From positions 124,001 through 188,000 of the forward strand of contig NZ_JAVFWN010000010.1 in NCBI RefSeq assembly GCF_030929495.1: 64,000 nt of DNA. Reading direction: 5' to 3'. A program made the translations under genes and the position numbers. The notes under the pieces were generated by a model that saw nothing but the letters and a program-made list of their open reading frames with translations, ran no database searches and was not told where the DNA came from. The DNA is from Nocardioides sp. LHD-245. GTDB taxonomy: Bacteria > Actinomycetota > Actinomycetes > Propionibacteriales > Nocardioidaceae. Below, piece by piece: positions 9,215 through 19,008 of this stretch (the stretch's first letter is position 1; every line of letters starts with the position of its first letter).

Positions 9215-12200
9215 TCACCCGACGGGGGTCGCGACCACCACGAGGTTCTTCGTGTAGTGGTAGCGGCCGTTGGCGTAGGTCACCTTGCCGGTGCAGGTCA
9301 CCAGGGTCAGCTGGTGCTCACCGGTGGTGGAGACCTCCGCGCCGGAGAAGCCCTGCTTCCGCGGCTGGGTGTAGACGCGGTCGATCCGGTACTTCTGCAC
9401 GGTGCCGTCGCTCGCGCGCACGGTCACGACCTGACCCTTCTTGGCCTTGCGCAGCTTGCCGAAGGCGCCCGGTCGGTCCGAGCGGTCCGAGACGTGCCCG
9501 GCGATCACGGTCGAGCCGACCAGGTCGCCCGGCAGGGCCGACCGACCCAGCCAGCCGCCCTTGGCGACATTGCCCGGGATCACCATCGAGCCCTTGCGCA
9601 CACCCACGGTGTCGAGCTTGGCCTTCATGCCGAGGGCCTTGATCGACACCTTGCTGGGGCGGACCTTGCGGCCGTGCACGGAGGCGTCGGTGCCGGCGTA
9701 CCCGGTCTCGATCTTGACCTTGCCGTAGTCGGCCCGGTGCACCAGCGTGGTCTCCGACGGCAGGCCGCAGGCGTGGGTGGCCGCGAGGTTGCGACGGTCC
9801 GCGCCCGTGGAGACGACCCAGGTGTAGTAGCCCGGCTCGGACACCTTCACCGACGGCGTGCCGACAGTGCCGTTGACCGGCGTGAAGGTGACCGTGCCGA
9901 CCAGGTTCTCGGGTGTGCACATCGCATCCGACGGGGCCGCGACCGGGCCGTACAGCGTGGCCATGCCCTGCGTGTTGCCGCCGGGGACGAGGCCGGAAAC
10001 CGTCACCGAGTCGCTCAGCCCGACCGGCTTGGTCTGGCCGGACTTGCCGACCTTCAGCGCGACCTTCCTGTCGGTGCTCGTCAGGATCGACGGGGCGCCG
10101 AGCGCACCGGTCGCGGAGTTGACCGTGTTCGACGAGGACGTCACCGGCGGCGGCGTCACGCCACCGCGGGTCGGGCCGGTCGACTCCACCGAGGCGGTGT
10201 TCTCGATCTTCTGGGCCTTCACGTCGGCGGCCGTGACGGTGTACGTCGCGGTGAAGGCCGCCGAGGCGCCCGGAGCGAGCGACGGCACGTTCGCCGGGCT
10301 GATGGTGCCCAGGCCCGGCAGGGTGTCGTCGACCGAGACGTCGAACGCCGTGGCGTTGCCGTGGTTGGTCGCGGTGAAGGTGTAGGTGATGACGTCGCCG
10401 TCGTCGGCCTTGCCCAGCGGCACCTCGTCGGTGGTGATGGCGGCCGACTTCACGAGCTGCACGTCCGGATCGGCCGGCGCGATCGTCGTGGTCGTCGTGG
10501 TCGTCGGACCGGGCGGGGTGACGACCTGCTCGCCGTCCGGGTCGGTGCCCTTCGCCGTGGCCGCGTTGACGATCTGGCCGCCGTTGTCGACGTCGTCCTG
10601 GGTCACGGTGTACGTGGCGGTGAACACCGCGTCGGCCGCCGGAGCGATCGACGCGACGGTGGCCGGGCTGACGGCGCTCAGGCCGGGGAGCGGGTCGGCG
10701 ATCGACACGTCGGTGACCGGCACATTGCCCGTGTTGGTCACGGTGAACGTGTAGGTGATCACGTCGCCGGCATCGGCCTGACCGACGGTGCCGTTGTCGG
10801 TCGTCAGCGCGCTGGTCTTCACCAGCTCCAGCGCCGCCGTGATCGGGCAGCCGGTCACCATCTGGGGAAGACCCCAGCCGTTGGTCGTGCCACCCGCGAG
10901 GGTGACGCCGGCGGCGTCGAAGCCGGCGTCGGCCGGGTCGGCGGCGTCGGGGCTGTCGATCACGCCGAGCACCGCGGCACCTCGGTTGACGACGTACATC
11001 CGGCCGTCGGGGCCGCGCTTCACCTGTCCGCCGTTCGAGTGGTACTGGCCGAAGTCGTACTCGCTCGCCTTCACCGCGGCGCCGTCGGCGGCACCGTCGA
11101 TCTGGTAGCGGAACAGGTGGGCCCCACCGAAGATCCGGGTGGCGTAGACGTAGTCACCCGACGGCGAGAAGTCGGCCGAGTACATGTTGCCGCCGAGCCC
11201 GACCGGCGTGGACCACTCGTAGCGCTGCGCGAACCGACCCGTGGCGGCGTCGAAGTCCATCAGCCGGATCCGCGACGCGCCGGCGGCGTTGCCGGTCGTG
11301 AGCAGGACCGTGGACAGGTCCGGGCTCAGGTTGAGGGTGCCGTACTGGTTGTAGTTCGGCGTCGGCATGACGCTGACCACCGAGTCACCCACCGCGAGCG
11401 GACCGGCGCCGTCGGGGTCGGCCGGACCGTCACCGTCGAAGAGGTAGGCACGCACGTTCGGGGAGGACGCCTGCGCGGTCACGACCCAGAAGCCGTCGCC
11501 GGTGGCGTTCGGGATGGCGGTCAGCTGCTCGGAGGCGCCGTTGGCCGGGGCGAGGTTCACGTTCTTGACCGCGGTCACGTCGCCCAGGCCGCCGTCGAGC
11601 GCCATGTCGACCACCGAGTAGCTCAGGTGGCCGGTGCCGCCCACCTCGGAGGCGCCGGTGGTGGCGACCACGAAGTAGGTGCCGGGCTCGCTGAGCGACG
11701 GGAAGGCCGCCACCGTCTGGGTGGCCGACGAGTTGCCGGTCAGGCCGGCTCCGTTCGGCATGACCTGGTGGTTCTTGTTGAGCACCTTGACGCCGTCGGA
11801 CCAGAACAGCAGCTTGCCTGCCGCGTCGGTGACGACCGTGGTGCCCTCGACCGAGTTGACGCCGGTGGCGGGGGTCACCGACGGCGCCGCCGTACCGGAC
11901 GTGCCGAAGTCGAGACCGGCGCCGGCGCCGAAGTACCACCACCGCTGGGTCGCGCGCGCGTCGGCCGGCTCGCAGCCGATCTCGGGCAGCGCTCGCGGAC
12001 CGACGGTCAGCGTGCTCGGTCCCGGCGGGTAGAGCCCGACCAGGTCGTCGATATTCGACGCGTCGTTGGTGAACGTGTCGCCGACGGCGGCGCCGGGGGC
12101 GACCACGTCGACCGACAGGGTGCAGGACTCCTGGCCCGCGGTCAGGTCGCCCTCGACCGCGATGCTGGTGTCGCCGGCGGCGCCGCCGTCGGTGACGGTG

Positions 12201-13129
12201 CCGTTGGCGCAGTCGGTCGTGAACCGCGGCTCCGGGGCGATCTGCAGGCCGGTGGGCAGGTTGTCGGTGAACGACCAGCCGTTCTTCGCCGCGAGCTCGG
12301 AGGTGTTGGTGACCGTGAAGGTCAGCGTCGTCGGGAAGCCGGCCGGCGTCGTCCCCGGCGCGAACGCCTTGTCCAGTTGCGGGGTCGCGTCGCTGACGAC
12401 GATGTCGTCGTAGGCGTGGTCGTTGCCGGAGGCACTGCCCTGCTCGTTGCGCAGCACCACGCCCAGCTCGGTGCCGGAGAACAGGATGCCGTCGGAGGTC
12501 ACCGTGCGGGCGCCGTTCGGGCACGGGTCGAGGGCGCTCGCCCCGACCGGGATCTCGGTGACGCCGTTGTCCAGGTAGAACCGCAGCAGCGGGTGGGCCG
12601 CGTGGCAGTTGATCACCGAGGTGTTGGCGGAGAAGGTGAGGAAGCGGTTGGTCGCGTTGTAGGCGATCGGCTGCTCCGTGCGGAACTCGACCAGGTTCGG
12701 GCCGGGGTCCCCGCCGCCGGTGAAGGCGGCCGCGGCGTGGTTCGACTCCGGCGGCACGGAGCCGTTCACGGCGCCGATCGTGGTCGCGAGGTTCCGCAGC
12801 TGGCCGTAGCTGCCGGTGTTGCCGACCGCCTGCTGGGCGGCATCGCTCGACGTACCGTCGAGCACGAAGCCGTTCTGCTGGGCGGGGTTGGCCCATGCGC
12901 CCTCGGCGGCGTACGTCTCGCCGTTCGCGCCGACGTAGTCGTCGAGGGTGACCACCTCGCCGTCGGCCATGTCGTTCTCGAAGTCCTCGTGGAAGATCAC
13001 CACGGGAGCGGAGGGGACGCCCGGGTTCCCGGGCGCAGCGGCGGCCGGCGGAGCCAGCGCGACCGTGGGTACGACGGCCGCCGCGCCGGCGACGAGCGCC
13101 AGCGAGAGACCGGGGAGGAGTTTCCTCAA
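9215..13129 (-). CDS. Secreted DUF11-repeat protein with beta-propeller-like region and C-terminal class F-type sortase domain
   Basis: Predicted secreted protein of 1304 residues. TTG 13129 gives a textbook signal peptide (MRKLLPGLSLALVAGAAA..., cleavage near APPAAAAPG). Regions in order: an FHEDFEND-type beta domain; a DUF11-like domain (LTFTVTNTSELAAKNGW); a repetitive Asp/Gly-rich region with propeller-like blades (about residues 390-780); two DUF11 repeats (both with DAGDVITYTF or DDGDVITYTF and VFTATYTVT or AFTATYTVT); a linker; and a sortase domain over the last 160 residues. The sortase carries AGHVS (His1212), TLVTC (Cys1279) and Arg1289. No LPXTG motif or C-terminal anchor is visible. 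Sortases normally have an N-terminal membrane helix and no adhesin domains, so this fusion is unusual. A TTG start is inferred from the signal peptide and from a GGAAAGG ribosome site. Confidence 0.85.
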   Translation of the reverse strand: MRKLLPGLSLALVAGAAAVVPTVALAPPAAAAPGNPGVPSAPVVIFHEDFENDMADGEVVTLDDYVGANGETYAAEGAWANPAQQNGFVLDGTSSDAAQQAVGNTGSYGQLRNLATTIGAVNGSVPPESNHAAAAFTGGGDPGPNLVEFRTEQPIAYNATNRFLTFSANTSVINCHAAHPLLRFYLDNGVTEIPVGASALDPCPNGARTVTSDGILFSGTELGVVLRNEQGSASGNDHAYDDIVVSDATPQLDKAFAPGTTPAGFPTTLTFTVTNTSELAAKNGWSFTDNLPTGLQIAPEPRFTTDCANGTVTDGGAAGDTSIAVEGDLTAGQESCTLSVDVVAPGAAVGDTFTNDASNIDDLVGLYPPGPSTLTVGPRALPEIGCEPADARATQRWWYFGAGAGLDFGTSGTAAPSVTPATGVNSVEGTTVVTDAAGKLLFWSDGVKVLNKNHQVMPNGAGLTGNSSATQTVAAFPSLSEPGTYFVVATTGASEVGGTGHLSYSVVDMALDGGLGDVTAVKNVNLAPANGASEQLTAIPNATGDGFWVVTAQASSPNVRAYLFDGDGPADPDGAGPLAVGDSVVSVMPTPNYNQYGTLNLSPDLSTVLLTTGNAAGASRIRLMDFDAATGRFAQRYEWSTPVGLGGNMYSADFSPSGDYVYATRIFGGAHLFRYQIDGAADGAAVKASEYDFGQYHSNGGQVKRGPDGRMYVVNRGAAVLGVIDSPDAADPADAGFDAAGVTLAGGTTNGWGLPQMVTGCPITAALELVKTSALTTDNGTVGQADAGDVITYTFTVTNTGNVPVTDVSIADPLPGLSAVSPATVASIAPAADAVFTATYTVTQDDVDNGGQIVNAATAKGTDPDGEQVVTPPGPTTTTTTTIAPADPDVQLVKSAAITTDEVPLGKADDGDVITYTFTATNHGNATAFDVSVDDTLPGLGTISPANVPSLAPGASAAFTATYTVTAADVKAQKIENTASVESTGPTRGGVTPPPVTSSSNTVNSATGALGAPSILTSTDRKVALKVGKSGQTKPVGLSDSVTVSGLVPGGNTQGMATLYGPVAAPSDAMCTPENLVGTVTFTPVNGTVGTPSVKVSEPGYYTWVVSTGADRRNLAATHACGLPSETTLVHRADYGKVKIETGYAGTDASVHGRKVRPSKVSIKALGMKAKLDTVGVRKGSMVIPGNVAKGGWLGRSALPGDLVGSTVIAGHVSDRSDRPGAFGKLRKAKKGQVVTVRASDGTVQKYRIDRVYTQPRKQGFSGAEVSTTGEHQLTLVTCTGKVTYANGRYHYTKNLVVVATPVG

Positions 13130-13136
13130 GGTGGGG

Positions 13137-13181
13137 GGACCTTTCCGAGTCGGTGCAGGAGGGCAGGCCACGCACCCGTCC
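13137..13181 (-). promoter_or_regulatory. Structured 5' leader shared with the subtilisin gene (copy 1)
   Basis: In the sense direction the leader reads GGAC, a stem GGTGC...GCACC whose loop contains GTGGCCTGCC, then CTCGGAAAG and GTCC, seven bases before the TTG start. GGAC and GTCC can form a closing helix that takes in the ribosome-binding site. The same order of elements precedes the subtilisin gene at 17647-17697, where the inner stem has a different but again fully paired sequence. Confidence 0.5.
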
Positions 13182-13287
13182 CGAGGGGAGGGCGGCGCGG
13201 CCCGACACCACGGATACCGACCCACGCTGCCGGGGGATACGGCATCGCCCCCGATCTCCCCCGGCATCTACCCCGAACCGGGCGGAC

Positions 13288-13339
13288 GGTTCAACCGGGT
13301 GAACCCACGAGGCCGGAGAGGGTTCAGCCCCGTGAACCC
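13288..13339. promoter_or_regulatory. Two tandem palindromic operator candidates
   Basis: Site 1 (13288-13305) is GGTTCA-N6-TGAACC; site 2 (13320-13339) is GGGTTCA-N6-TGAACCC. Both have perfect arms, share a 6-base spacer, and their centres are 33 bp apart. They lie 160-210 bases upstream of the DUF11-sortase start, the position expected for an activator or repressor pair. The binding protein is unknown; the downstream LuxR-type regulator is one candidate. Confidence 0.5.
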
Positions 13340-13346
13340 ACGGCGG

Positions 13347-13547
13347 TCACCGCGCGCCCGCCTGGCGCGACAGGGCGTCGCCCAGACCGGTCAGGACCCC
13401 ACACAGATGGGTCAGGATCTCGATCTCGGGCTCGTCGGCCAGCCGGTCCCGGGCCTCGTCGATCTCCCGGCGCAGGCGCGTGAGCCGGTGCTCGACCAGC
13501 GCGTCGAACTCCGTGGTGCGCCGGACGACCGGGAGCCTGCTGTGCAT
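13347..13547 (-). CDS. Small hypothetical coiled-coil protein
   Basis: A 66-residue charged protein with a central helix rich in Arg, Glu and Leu (EHRLTRLRREIDEARDRL) and no membrane segment or known motif. It lies between the antiporter and the DUF11-sortase gene on the same strand. No strong ribosome-binding site precedes the ATG. The amphipathic composition and fit in the gap favour a real gene, but a chance frame is possible. Confidence 0.45.
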   Translation of the reverse strand: MHSRLPVVRRTTEFDALVEHRLTRLRREIDEARDRLADEPEIEILTHLCGVLTGLGDALSRQAGAR

Positions 13548-13572
13548 GGAGGGATTGTGGGCACGCCGTCAC

Positions 13573-13595
13573 CCGTCGCGGAGCCACCGCGACGG
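13573..13595 (-). terminator. Hairpin terminator after antiporter gene
   Basis: CCGTCGCGG-AGCCA-CCGCGACGG has perfect 9-bp arms with a 5-base loop. It begins 16 bases past the stop codon of the minus-strand Na+/H+ antiporter gene. Confidence 0.7.
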
Positions 13596-13610
13596 TTGTC
13601 ACCCCGGATG

Positions 13611-15332
13611 TCACCCGGTCGCCGAGCCGAGCCGCTGCTCCTCCCGGTCGAGGATCGCCTCGACCTGCTTGTAGGTCTCGGTGCTGAACGCGCCGACCGA
13701 TCGCTCCCGCAGCAGCCCGTCGCGCAGCGCGTCGACGTAGCGGCGCTGGATGATGAAGGCCTGCTCCCGCTGCCCGGGCCGGCTCGCCGCGCCGCGGCGT
13801 ACCCCGGCCAGGAGCATCGGCAGGAACCGGTCCTTGAGCACCTCGACGACCTCGGGGTCCAGCGGCTCCCCGTCGATCCGCTGCTCGTCGAGCGGGCCGA
13901 GGGCGTCGGTCGCGTCCTCGCCGATCTGGCGCATCAGGGTCAGTACGTCGTCGCGGCGCTCGGCCGGGTCGTCGGTCGGGAACCGCATCCGGCGGATCAG
14001 CGCCGGGAGGGTCAGTCCGAACAGGGCGAGCGAGACCATCGCGACCAGGCAGGCGACCAGCACCACGGTGTTGCGGTGCGGGGTGTCGCTGGGGATCGTC
14101 TGCGCCGCGGCCAGCGTGACGACGCCCCGCATCCCGGCCCAGGCCAGCACCAGATAGCCACGCGCGGTGATCGGCTCGCGCTCCTCGAAGGCGACGTCGG
14201 CGCTGGCGCGCGCGATCCGCCGGCGGGCCCAGCGCAGCCGGTTCTCCTCACGGTCGTCCTTCGGCTCCCAGGTGGAGACGTGCTGCTCGATCTGGTCCAG
14301 TCGCTCCCGGGCCCGGGCGCGGCGGTCGCCGGGGCCGAACCGGCCGACCAGTGCCGGCCAGGCCAGGCCGGCGAACCGGAGGGCGACCAGTGCCGCCAGG
14401 ACCAGGCTCACCATGCCGACCACCTGGCCGGCGCTGGTCTCCGCCCGGGCGTCGTCGACCAGGGCGGGCAGCTGGTAGCCGAGGGCCAGGAAGACGCCGC
14501 TCTCCAGGATGAAGTTGATCGTCGCCCAGGTCGTGGTCTGGGTCTGCCGGTCCCGGGCGCTGAACCGCTTCGCGCCCATCGCGCCGGTGACCAGTCCGGC
14601 CACGACCACCGCCAGCACGCCGGAGGCATGCACCTCCTCGGCCGGCACATAGGCCAGGAACGGCGTGATGAACGAGATCGTGGTGTTGAGCACCGGGTCG
14701 TCGAGGCGCTCGCGCACCAGCACCGTCGCCCACGCGACCAGCCAGCCGACCAGGCCCGCGCCGGCCACGGCCCAGGTGAAGTCCCCGACCGTGCCGCCGA
14801 CGCTGAACGCGGTGCTGGTGCCGACCACCGCGACCGCCGTACGCAGCACGACCAGGGCGGACGCGTCGTTGACCAGGCTCTCCCCCTCGAGCACGGTCAT
14901 CAGCCGCGGCGGCAGGCCGACCCGGCGTCCGACCGCGGTCGCGGCGACGGCGTCCGTCGGGCTCACCACGGCGCCCAGGGCGATGCCGAGCGCGAGCGGG
15001 ATCGACGGGAACACCGCGTGCACCAGCAGCCCGACGCACACCGACGAGACGATGACCATCACGACCGACAGCCAGCTGATCAGGGACAGGTTGCGGCGCA
15101 GGTCGAGCACGGGCAGCTGGACGGCCGAGGCGTAGAGCAGTGGCGGCAGTACGCCGGCCAGGATCAGCTCGGGGTCGACCTCCAGGATCGGCGTACCGGG
15201 GACCAGGCTCGCGGCGATGCCGAGGGCGACGAGGAGCAGCGGCGCCGCGACCCCGGTCCGCCGCGCGAAGGCCGCGGCCGCGATGCTGATGCCGAGACCC
15301 GCGCCGGCGATGACGACGAACTCGTGGCTCAC
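13611..15332 (-). CDS. CPA1-family Na+/H+ antiporter
   Basis: Integral membrane cation/proton antiporter of 573 residues (GTG start). About twelve membrane helices fill the first 420 residues. The CPA1 core motifs are present: LPPLLYASA in helix 3, GAVVSPTDAVAATAV with the ion-binding Asp, and VLEGESLVNDASALV. A hydrophilic cytoplasmic tail of about 150 residues follows (KQVEAILDREEQRLGS near the end), as in NhaP/Nhe-like bacterial proteins. It would expel Na+ or other cations and regulate cytoplasmic pH. It is followed by a strong hairpin and lies downstream of the alarmone synthetase gene with a 36-base gap, so the two may be co-transcribed. Confidence 0.93.
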   Translation of the reverse strand: MSHEFVVIAGAGLGISIAAAAFARRTGVAAPLLLVALGIAASLVPGTPILEVDPELILAGVLPPLLYASAVQLPVLDLRRNLSLISWLSVVMVIVSSVCVGLLVHAVFPSIPLALGIALGAVVSPTDAVAATAVGRRVGLPPRLMTVLEGESLVNDASALVVLRTAVAVVGTSTAFSVGGTVGDFTWAVAGAGLVGWLVAWATVLVRERLDDPVLNTTISFITPFLAYVPAEEVHASGVLAVVVAGLVTGAMGAKRFSARDRQTQTTTWATINFILESGVFLALGYQLPALVDDARAETSAGQVVGMVSLVLAALVALRFAGLAWPALVGRFGPGDRRARARERLDQIEQHVSTWEPKDDREENRLRWARRRIARASADVAFEEREPITARGYLVLAWAGMRGVVTLAAAQTIPSDTPHRNTVVLVACLVAMVSLALFGLTLPALIRRMRFPTDDPAERRDDVLTLMRQIGEDATDALGPLDEQRIDGEPLDPEVVEVLKDRFLPMLLAGVRRGAASRPGQREQAFIIQRRYVDALRDGLLRERSVGAFSTETYKQVEAILDREEQRLGSATG

Positions 15333-15368
15333 CCGGTCGAGCCTAGGGCGCGGCTCCCCGGCCAGGGA

Positions 15369-16019
15369 TCAGCCGTGCACGATGCGGTGCAGCTCGGCCA
15401 TCCGCGTGTCGAGGTCGTGGGCGACCCGGGCGGCGGCGGACAGCTCCTCGACCAGCTCGCCAGGGACGTCCTTGGCGTACTTGTAGTAGATCTTGTGCTC
15501 GACGCTGGCCCAGAAGTCCATCGCCACGGTGCGGATCTGCAGCTCGACCGGCACGGTGCGGGCGGTCTCGGAGAGGAACACCGGGATCTCGACGATGGCG
15601 TGCAGGCTGCGGTAGCCGTTGGGCTTGGGGTTCGCGACGTAGTCCTTGATGGCGCGCACCGTCACGTCGGGCTGCGTGGTCAGCATGTCGAGCACCTGGT
15701 AGGCGTCGGCGATGAAGCTGCAGACGATCCGGACGCCGGCGATGTCGACGATCTGCTCGCCGATCGCGTCCAGGTCGAGCGGGCAGCCGATCCGCGCGGC
15801 CTTGACCCGCAGGCTCTCGGGGGTCTTGAGGCGCGAGCTGACGTGCTCGATCGGGTTCCCGGTCCCCCGGAAGGCCAGCTCCTCACGCAGGATGTTGATC
15901 TTGGTGAGGATCTCGTCGAGACCGAACTTGTAGTTCATCAGGAACGGGACGAGCGACCGGTCGAACGCGGACGGGTCCTCGGCGGACTCCTCGCTCGGCG
16001 GCGCGCTGGTCGTGGTCAC
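15369..16019 (-). CDS. Small alarmone synthetase (RelA/SpoT synthetase domain only)
   Basis: Single-domain (p)ppGpp synthetase of 216 residues in the RelQ/YjbM class. It would transfer pyrophosphate from ATP to GDP or GTP in stress signalling. The synthetase motifs are all visible: AGVRIVCSFIADAYQV, NPKPNGYRSLHA and VELQIRTVAMDFWASVEHKIYYKY. There is no HD hydrolase, TGS or ACT domain, so the protein cannot degrade the alarmone. GTG 16019 (VTTTSAPPSEES) is chosen because the residues upstream of it look random; it lacks a clear Shine-Dalgarno sequence. Two hairpins separate it from the upstream subtilisin gene. Confidence 0.92.
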   Translation of the reverse strand: MTTTSAPPSEESAEDPSAFDRSLVPFLMNYKFGLDEILTKINILREELAFRGTGNPIEHVSSRLKTPESLRVKAARIGCPLDLDAIGEQIVDIAGVRIVCSFIADAYQVLDMLTTQPDVTVRAIKDYVANPKPNGYRSLHAIVEIPVFLSETARTVPVELQIRTVAMDFWASVEHKIYYKYAKDVPGELVEELSAAARVAHDLDTRMAELHRIVHG

Positions 16020-16037
16020 GCATCGAGTCTGCCTGGT

Positions 16038-16091
16038 GACCGGTGACCGCCCGCAGGCGGCCACCGGTCGACCCGGGTCCCCGGTCCCGGG

Positions 16092-16093
<2 letters not shown>
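16038..16093 (-). terminator. Tandem hairpins after subtilisin gene
   Basis: The first hairpin (16070-16093, GACCCGGG-N8-CCCGGGTC, perfect 8-bp arms) overlaps the stop codon of the subtilisin gene. The second (16038-16069) has 14-bp arms with one mismatch (GACCGGTGACCGCC with GGCGGCCACCGGTC) and a 4-base loop. Together they probably end the subtilisin transcript before the alarmone synthetase. Confidence 0.65.
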
Positions 16094-17642
<1,549 letters not shown>

Positions 17643-17646
17643 GGGT

Positions 17647-17697
17647 GGACCCTTCCGAGAGAGAAGGCGCGGATGTGCGCCAGGCCACATCCTGTCC
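17647..17697 (-). promoter_or_regulatory. Structured 5' leader shared with the DUF11-sortase gene (copy 2)
   Basis: In the sense direction: GGAC, a perfect 7-bp stem GGATGTG...CACATCC with loop GCCTGGCG, then CTCGGAAGG and GTCC four bases before the ATG. Outer arms CCGAGAG and CTCTCGG add a further helix. The GGTCC.CCC/CTCGGAA part agrees at 15 of 17 positions with the copy before the DUF11-sortase gene, while the inner stem differs and stays paired. The ribosome-binding site lies inside the structure. Confidence 0.5.
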
Positions 17698-17795
17698 TCT
17701 CGGTGGGCTTCTTGGCGAGAGATCCACCGGCCCTTTTTCACCCTGACCGGAATTACTCCTCCGTTCGACAGCCCGCCGGCGGCGTCCCCGCGGTC

Positions 17796-18227
17796 TCAGA
17801 GGCGGAGCAGGCGTTCCTCGAGCCGCTCGGCGACCTTCGTGGCGAGCAGTTCCAGGCCGCCCTTGACCAACGGGGAGGCGAGCTTGGCCACGCCCTGCGG
17901 GTTGATCTCCGACCGGTAGGTCACCGTGGTGAGCCCGTCGTCCTCGGCGAACCGCAGGGTGTCCTGGAGGTCGACCCCGGACCCCGAGCCGGTGAGCTCG
18001 AAGAGCTCGTGCGGGACGCAGGCCACGACCTCGTACTCCACCTCGGTCTCGTGCCCGAGGAAGGTGGAGACGTTGCGGTACGTCGTACCGACGCCGCCGT
18101 CGCCTCCGGTGCGCACCGTGCTGACGGTCGGCGGGTCCCACTCCTCGGTCGTGGTGAAGTCGGTCAGGTAGTCCCAGACCTTCTCGACAGGGCGGGGGAC
18201 GAAGACGACGCGCTCGACGCTCGGCAT
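17796..18227 (-). CDS. SRPBCC family protein
   Basis: A 143-residue START-like/polyketide cyclase-type protein (helix-grip fold with a hydrophobic ligand cavity). The start ATG 18227 gives MPSVERVVFVPRPVEKVWDYLTDF, the classic first strand and helix of the family, and the C-terminal long helix is VKGGLELLATKVAERLEERL. Such proteins bind lipids or other hydrophobic compounds; no catalytic residues can be assigned. It is the gene after the TetR regulator on the same strand with a 44-base gap and may be co-transcribed with it. Confidence 0.85.
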   Translation of the reverse strand: MPSVERVVFVPRPVEKVWDYLTDFTTTEEWDPPTVSTVRTGGDGGVGTTYRNVSTFLGHETEVEYEVVACVPHELFELTGSGSGVDLQDTLRFAEDDGLTTVTYRSEINPQGVAKLASPLVKGGLELLATKVAERLEERLLRL

Positions 18228-18271
18228 GGCGCCGCGGTACCCCCGCGCCGCTCGTCCAGCCCGGTCGGGCC

Positions 18272-18949
18272 TCACAGCGAGCGCAGCTGCTCCGCGACGG
18301 CGTCGAGATCCTGATCGGTCCGGACGACGACGATCGCCCGGGGGGCCGCGACGGGGTCGGGCGCGAACAGCGCGTTGACCTGGGCCATCGCCTCATCGAT
18401 CTCGAGGTGGGGGTCCTCGCACTCCTCGCGCAGCCAGCGGCGCAGCACGTGGTTGTGGGAGGCGACCACGGCGGCGGCCATCAGCTCGGCGCGGCGCTCG
18501 GACTCCTCCGAGCCGTCCCCCCAGGCGCTGATGTACTGCCGGAACAGCTGCTGGTAGCGGGCCCCACTGATCAGCTCCCGCTCGCGCAGGGCGGGCACGG
18601 TGGAGGTCAGCTGATAGCGCCGCCGGGCATGCGGGCCCTCGGCGATGTAGTGGAAGAGGACGACCCGCACGGCGTCGGAGACCGCGAGGATGGCGCTCTT
18701 CTGGGTCGAGGCCGCGAGCCGCTCCTCGACCGCCGCGAGGATCGCGTCGTGCTCGGGGAAGATCACCATCTCCTTCGACCCGAACAGCCGGAAGAAGGAG
18801 CTGCGACTCACACCCGCGGCAGCCGCGATGTCGTCGACGCTGGTCTCGTCGTACCCGAACTCGTGGAACAGGCGGAACGCGGCGTCGACGATCGCCGCGG
18901 CGGCACTCCTGCCGCGACGGTCCTCCTCACGCGATTGCGTCACACCCAC
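18272..18949 (-). CDS. TetR/AcrR family regulator (candidate repressor of the acyl-CoA carboxylase operon)
   Basis: DNA-binding regulator of 225 residues. The N-terminal helix-turn-helix reads FGYDETSVDDIAAAAGVSRSSFFRLFGSKEMV (split: TSVDDIAAAAGVS, then FFRLFGSKE), typical of TetR proteins; the C-terminal domain binds an unknown ligand, probably an acyl-CoA given the neighbour. The GTG at 18949 follows AGGAG. It is divergent from the acyl-CoA carboxylase beta gene, and the 59-base gap holds a perfect palindrome over the carboxylase promoter, which is the expected layout for autoregulation and control of the carboxylase. Confidence 0.9.
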   Translation of the reverse strand: MGVTQSREEDRRGRSAAAAIVDAAFRLFHEFGYDETSVDDIAAAAGVSRSSFFRLFGSKEMVIFPEHDAILAAVEERLAASTQKSAILAVSDAVRVVLFHYIAEGPHARRRYQLTSTVPALRERELISGARYQQLFRQYISAWGDGSEESERRAELMAAAVVASHNHVLRRWLREECEDPHLEIDEAMAQVNALFAPDPVAAPRAIVVVRTDQDLDAVAEQLRSL

Positions 18950-18971
18950 TCCGCTCCTGAGCGCTGGCTAC

Positions 18972-19008
18972 TTGTGAACTCCAGTATCAATGGATGATAC
19001 TCAGTTTC
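18972..19008 (+). promoter_or_regulatory. Leaderless promoter with overlapping TetR-type operator
   Basis: A -35 TTGTGA (18972-18977) and -10 GATACT (18996-19001) are 18 bp apart, and the ATG of the carboxylase beta gene is seven bases after the -10 with no ribosome-binding site, so the mRNA is probably leaderless. The palindrome AGTATCA-ATGGA-TGATACT (18983-19001, perfect 7-bp arms) covers the -10 and half the spacer, so a bound repressor would block polymerase. Confidence 0.65.

Noticed and set aside
9200..16046. Very long plus-strand frames (for example 9200-13483 and 12948-16046)
   Set aside because: They run through several real minus-strand genes with recognisable motifs and have low-complexity Arg/Gly/Asp composition.
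17647..17697. Known riboswitch (cyclic di-AMP, cyclic di-GMP, cobalamin) before the subtilisin gene
   Set aside because: I could not find the conserved core of any of these classes; kept as an unassigned structured leader.
18994..19008. Upstream ATG of the carboxylase beta gene at 18994
   Set aside because: It falls inside the -10 and operator palindrome and adds five non-conserved residues.
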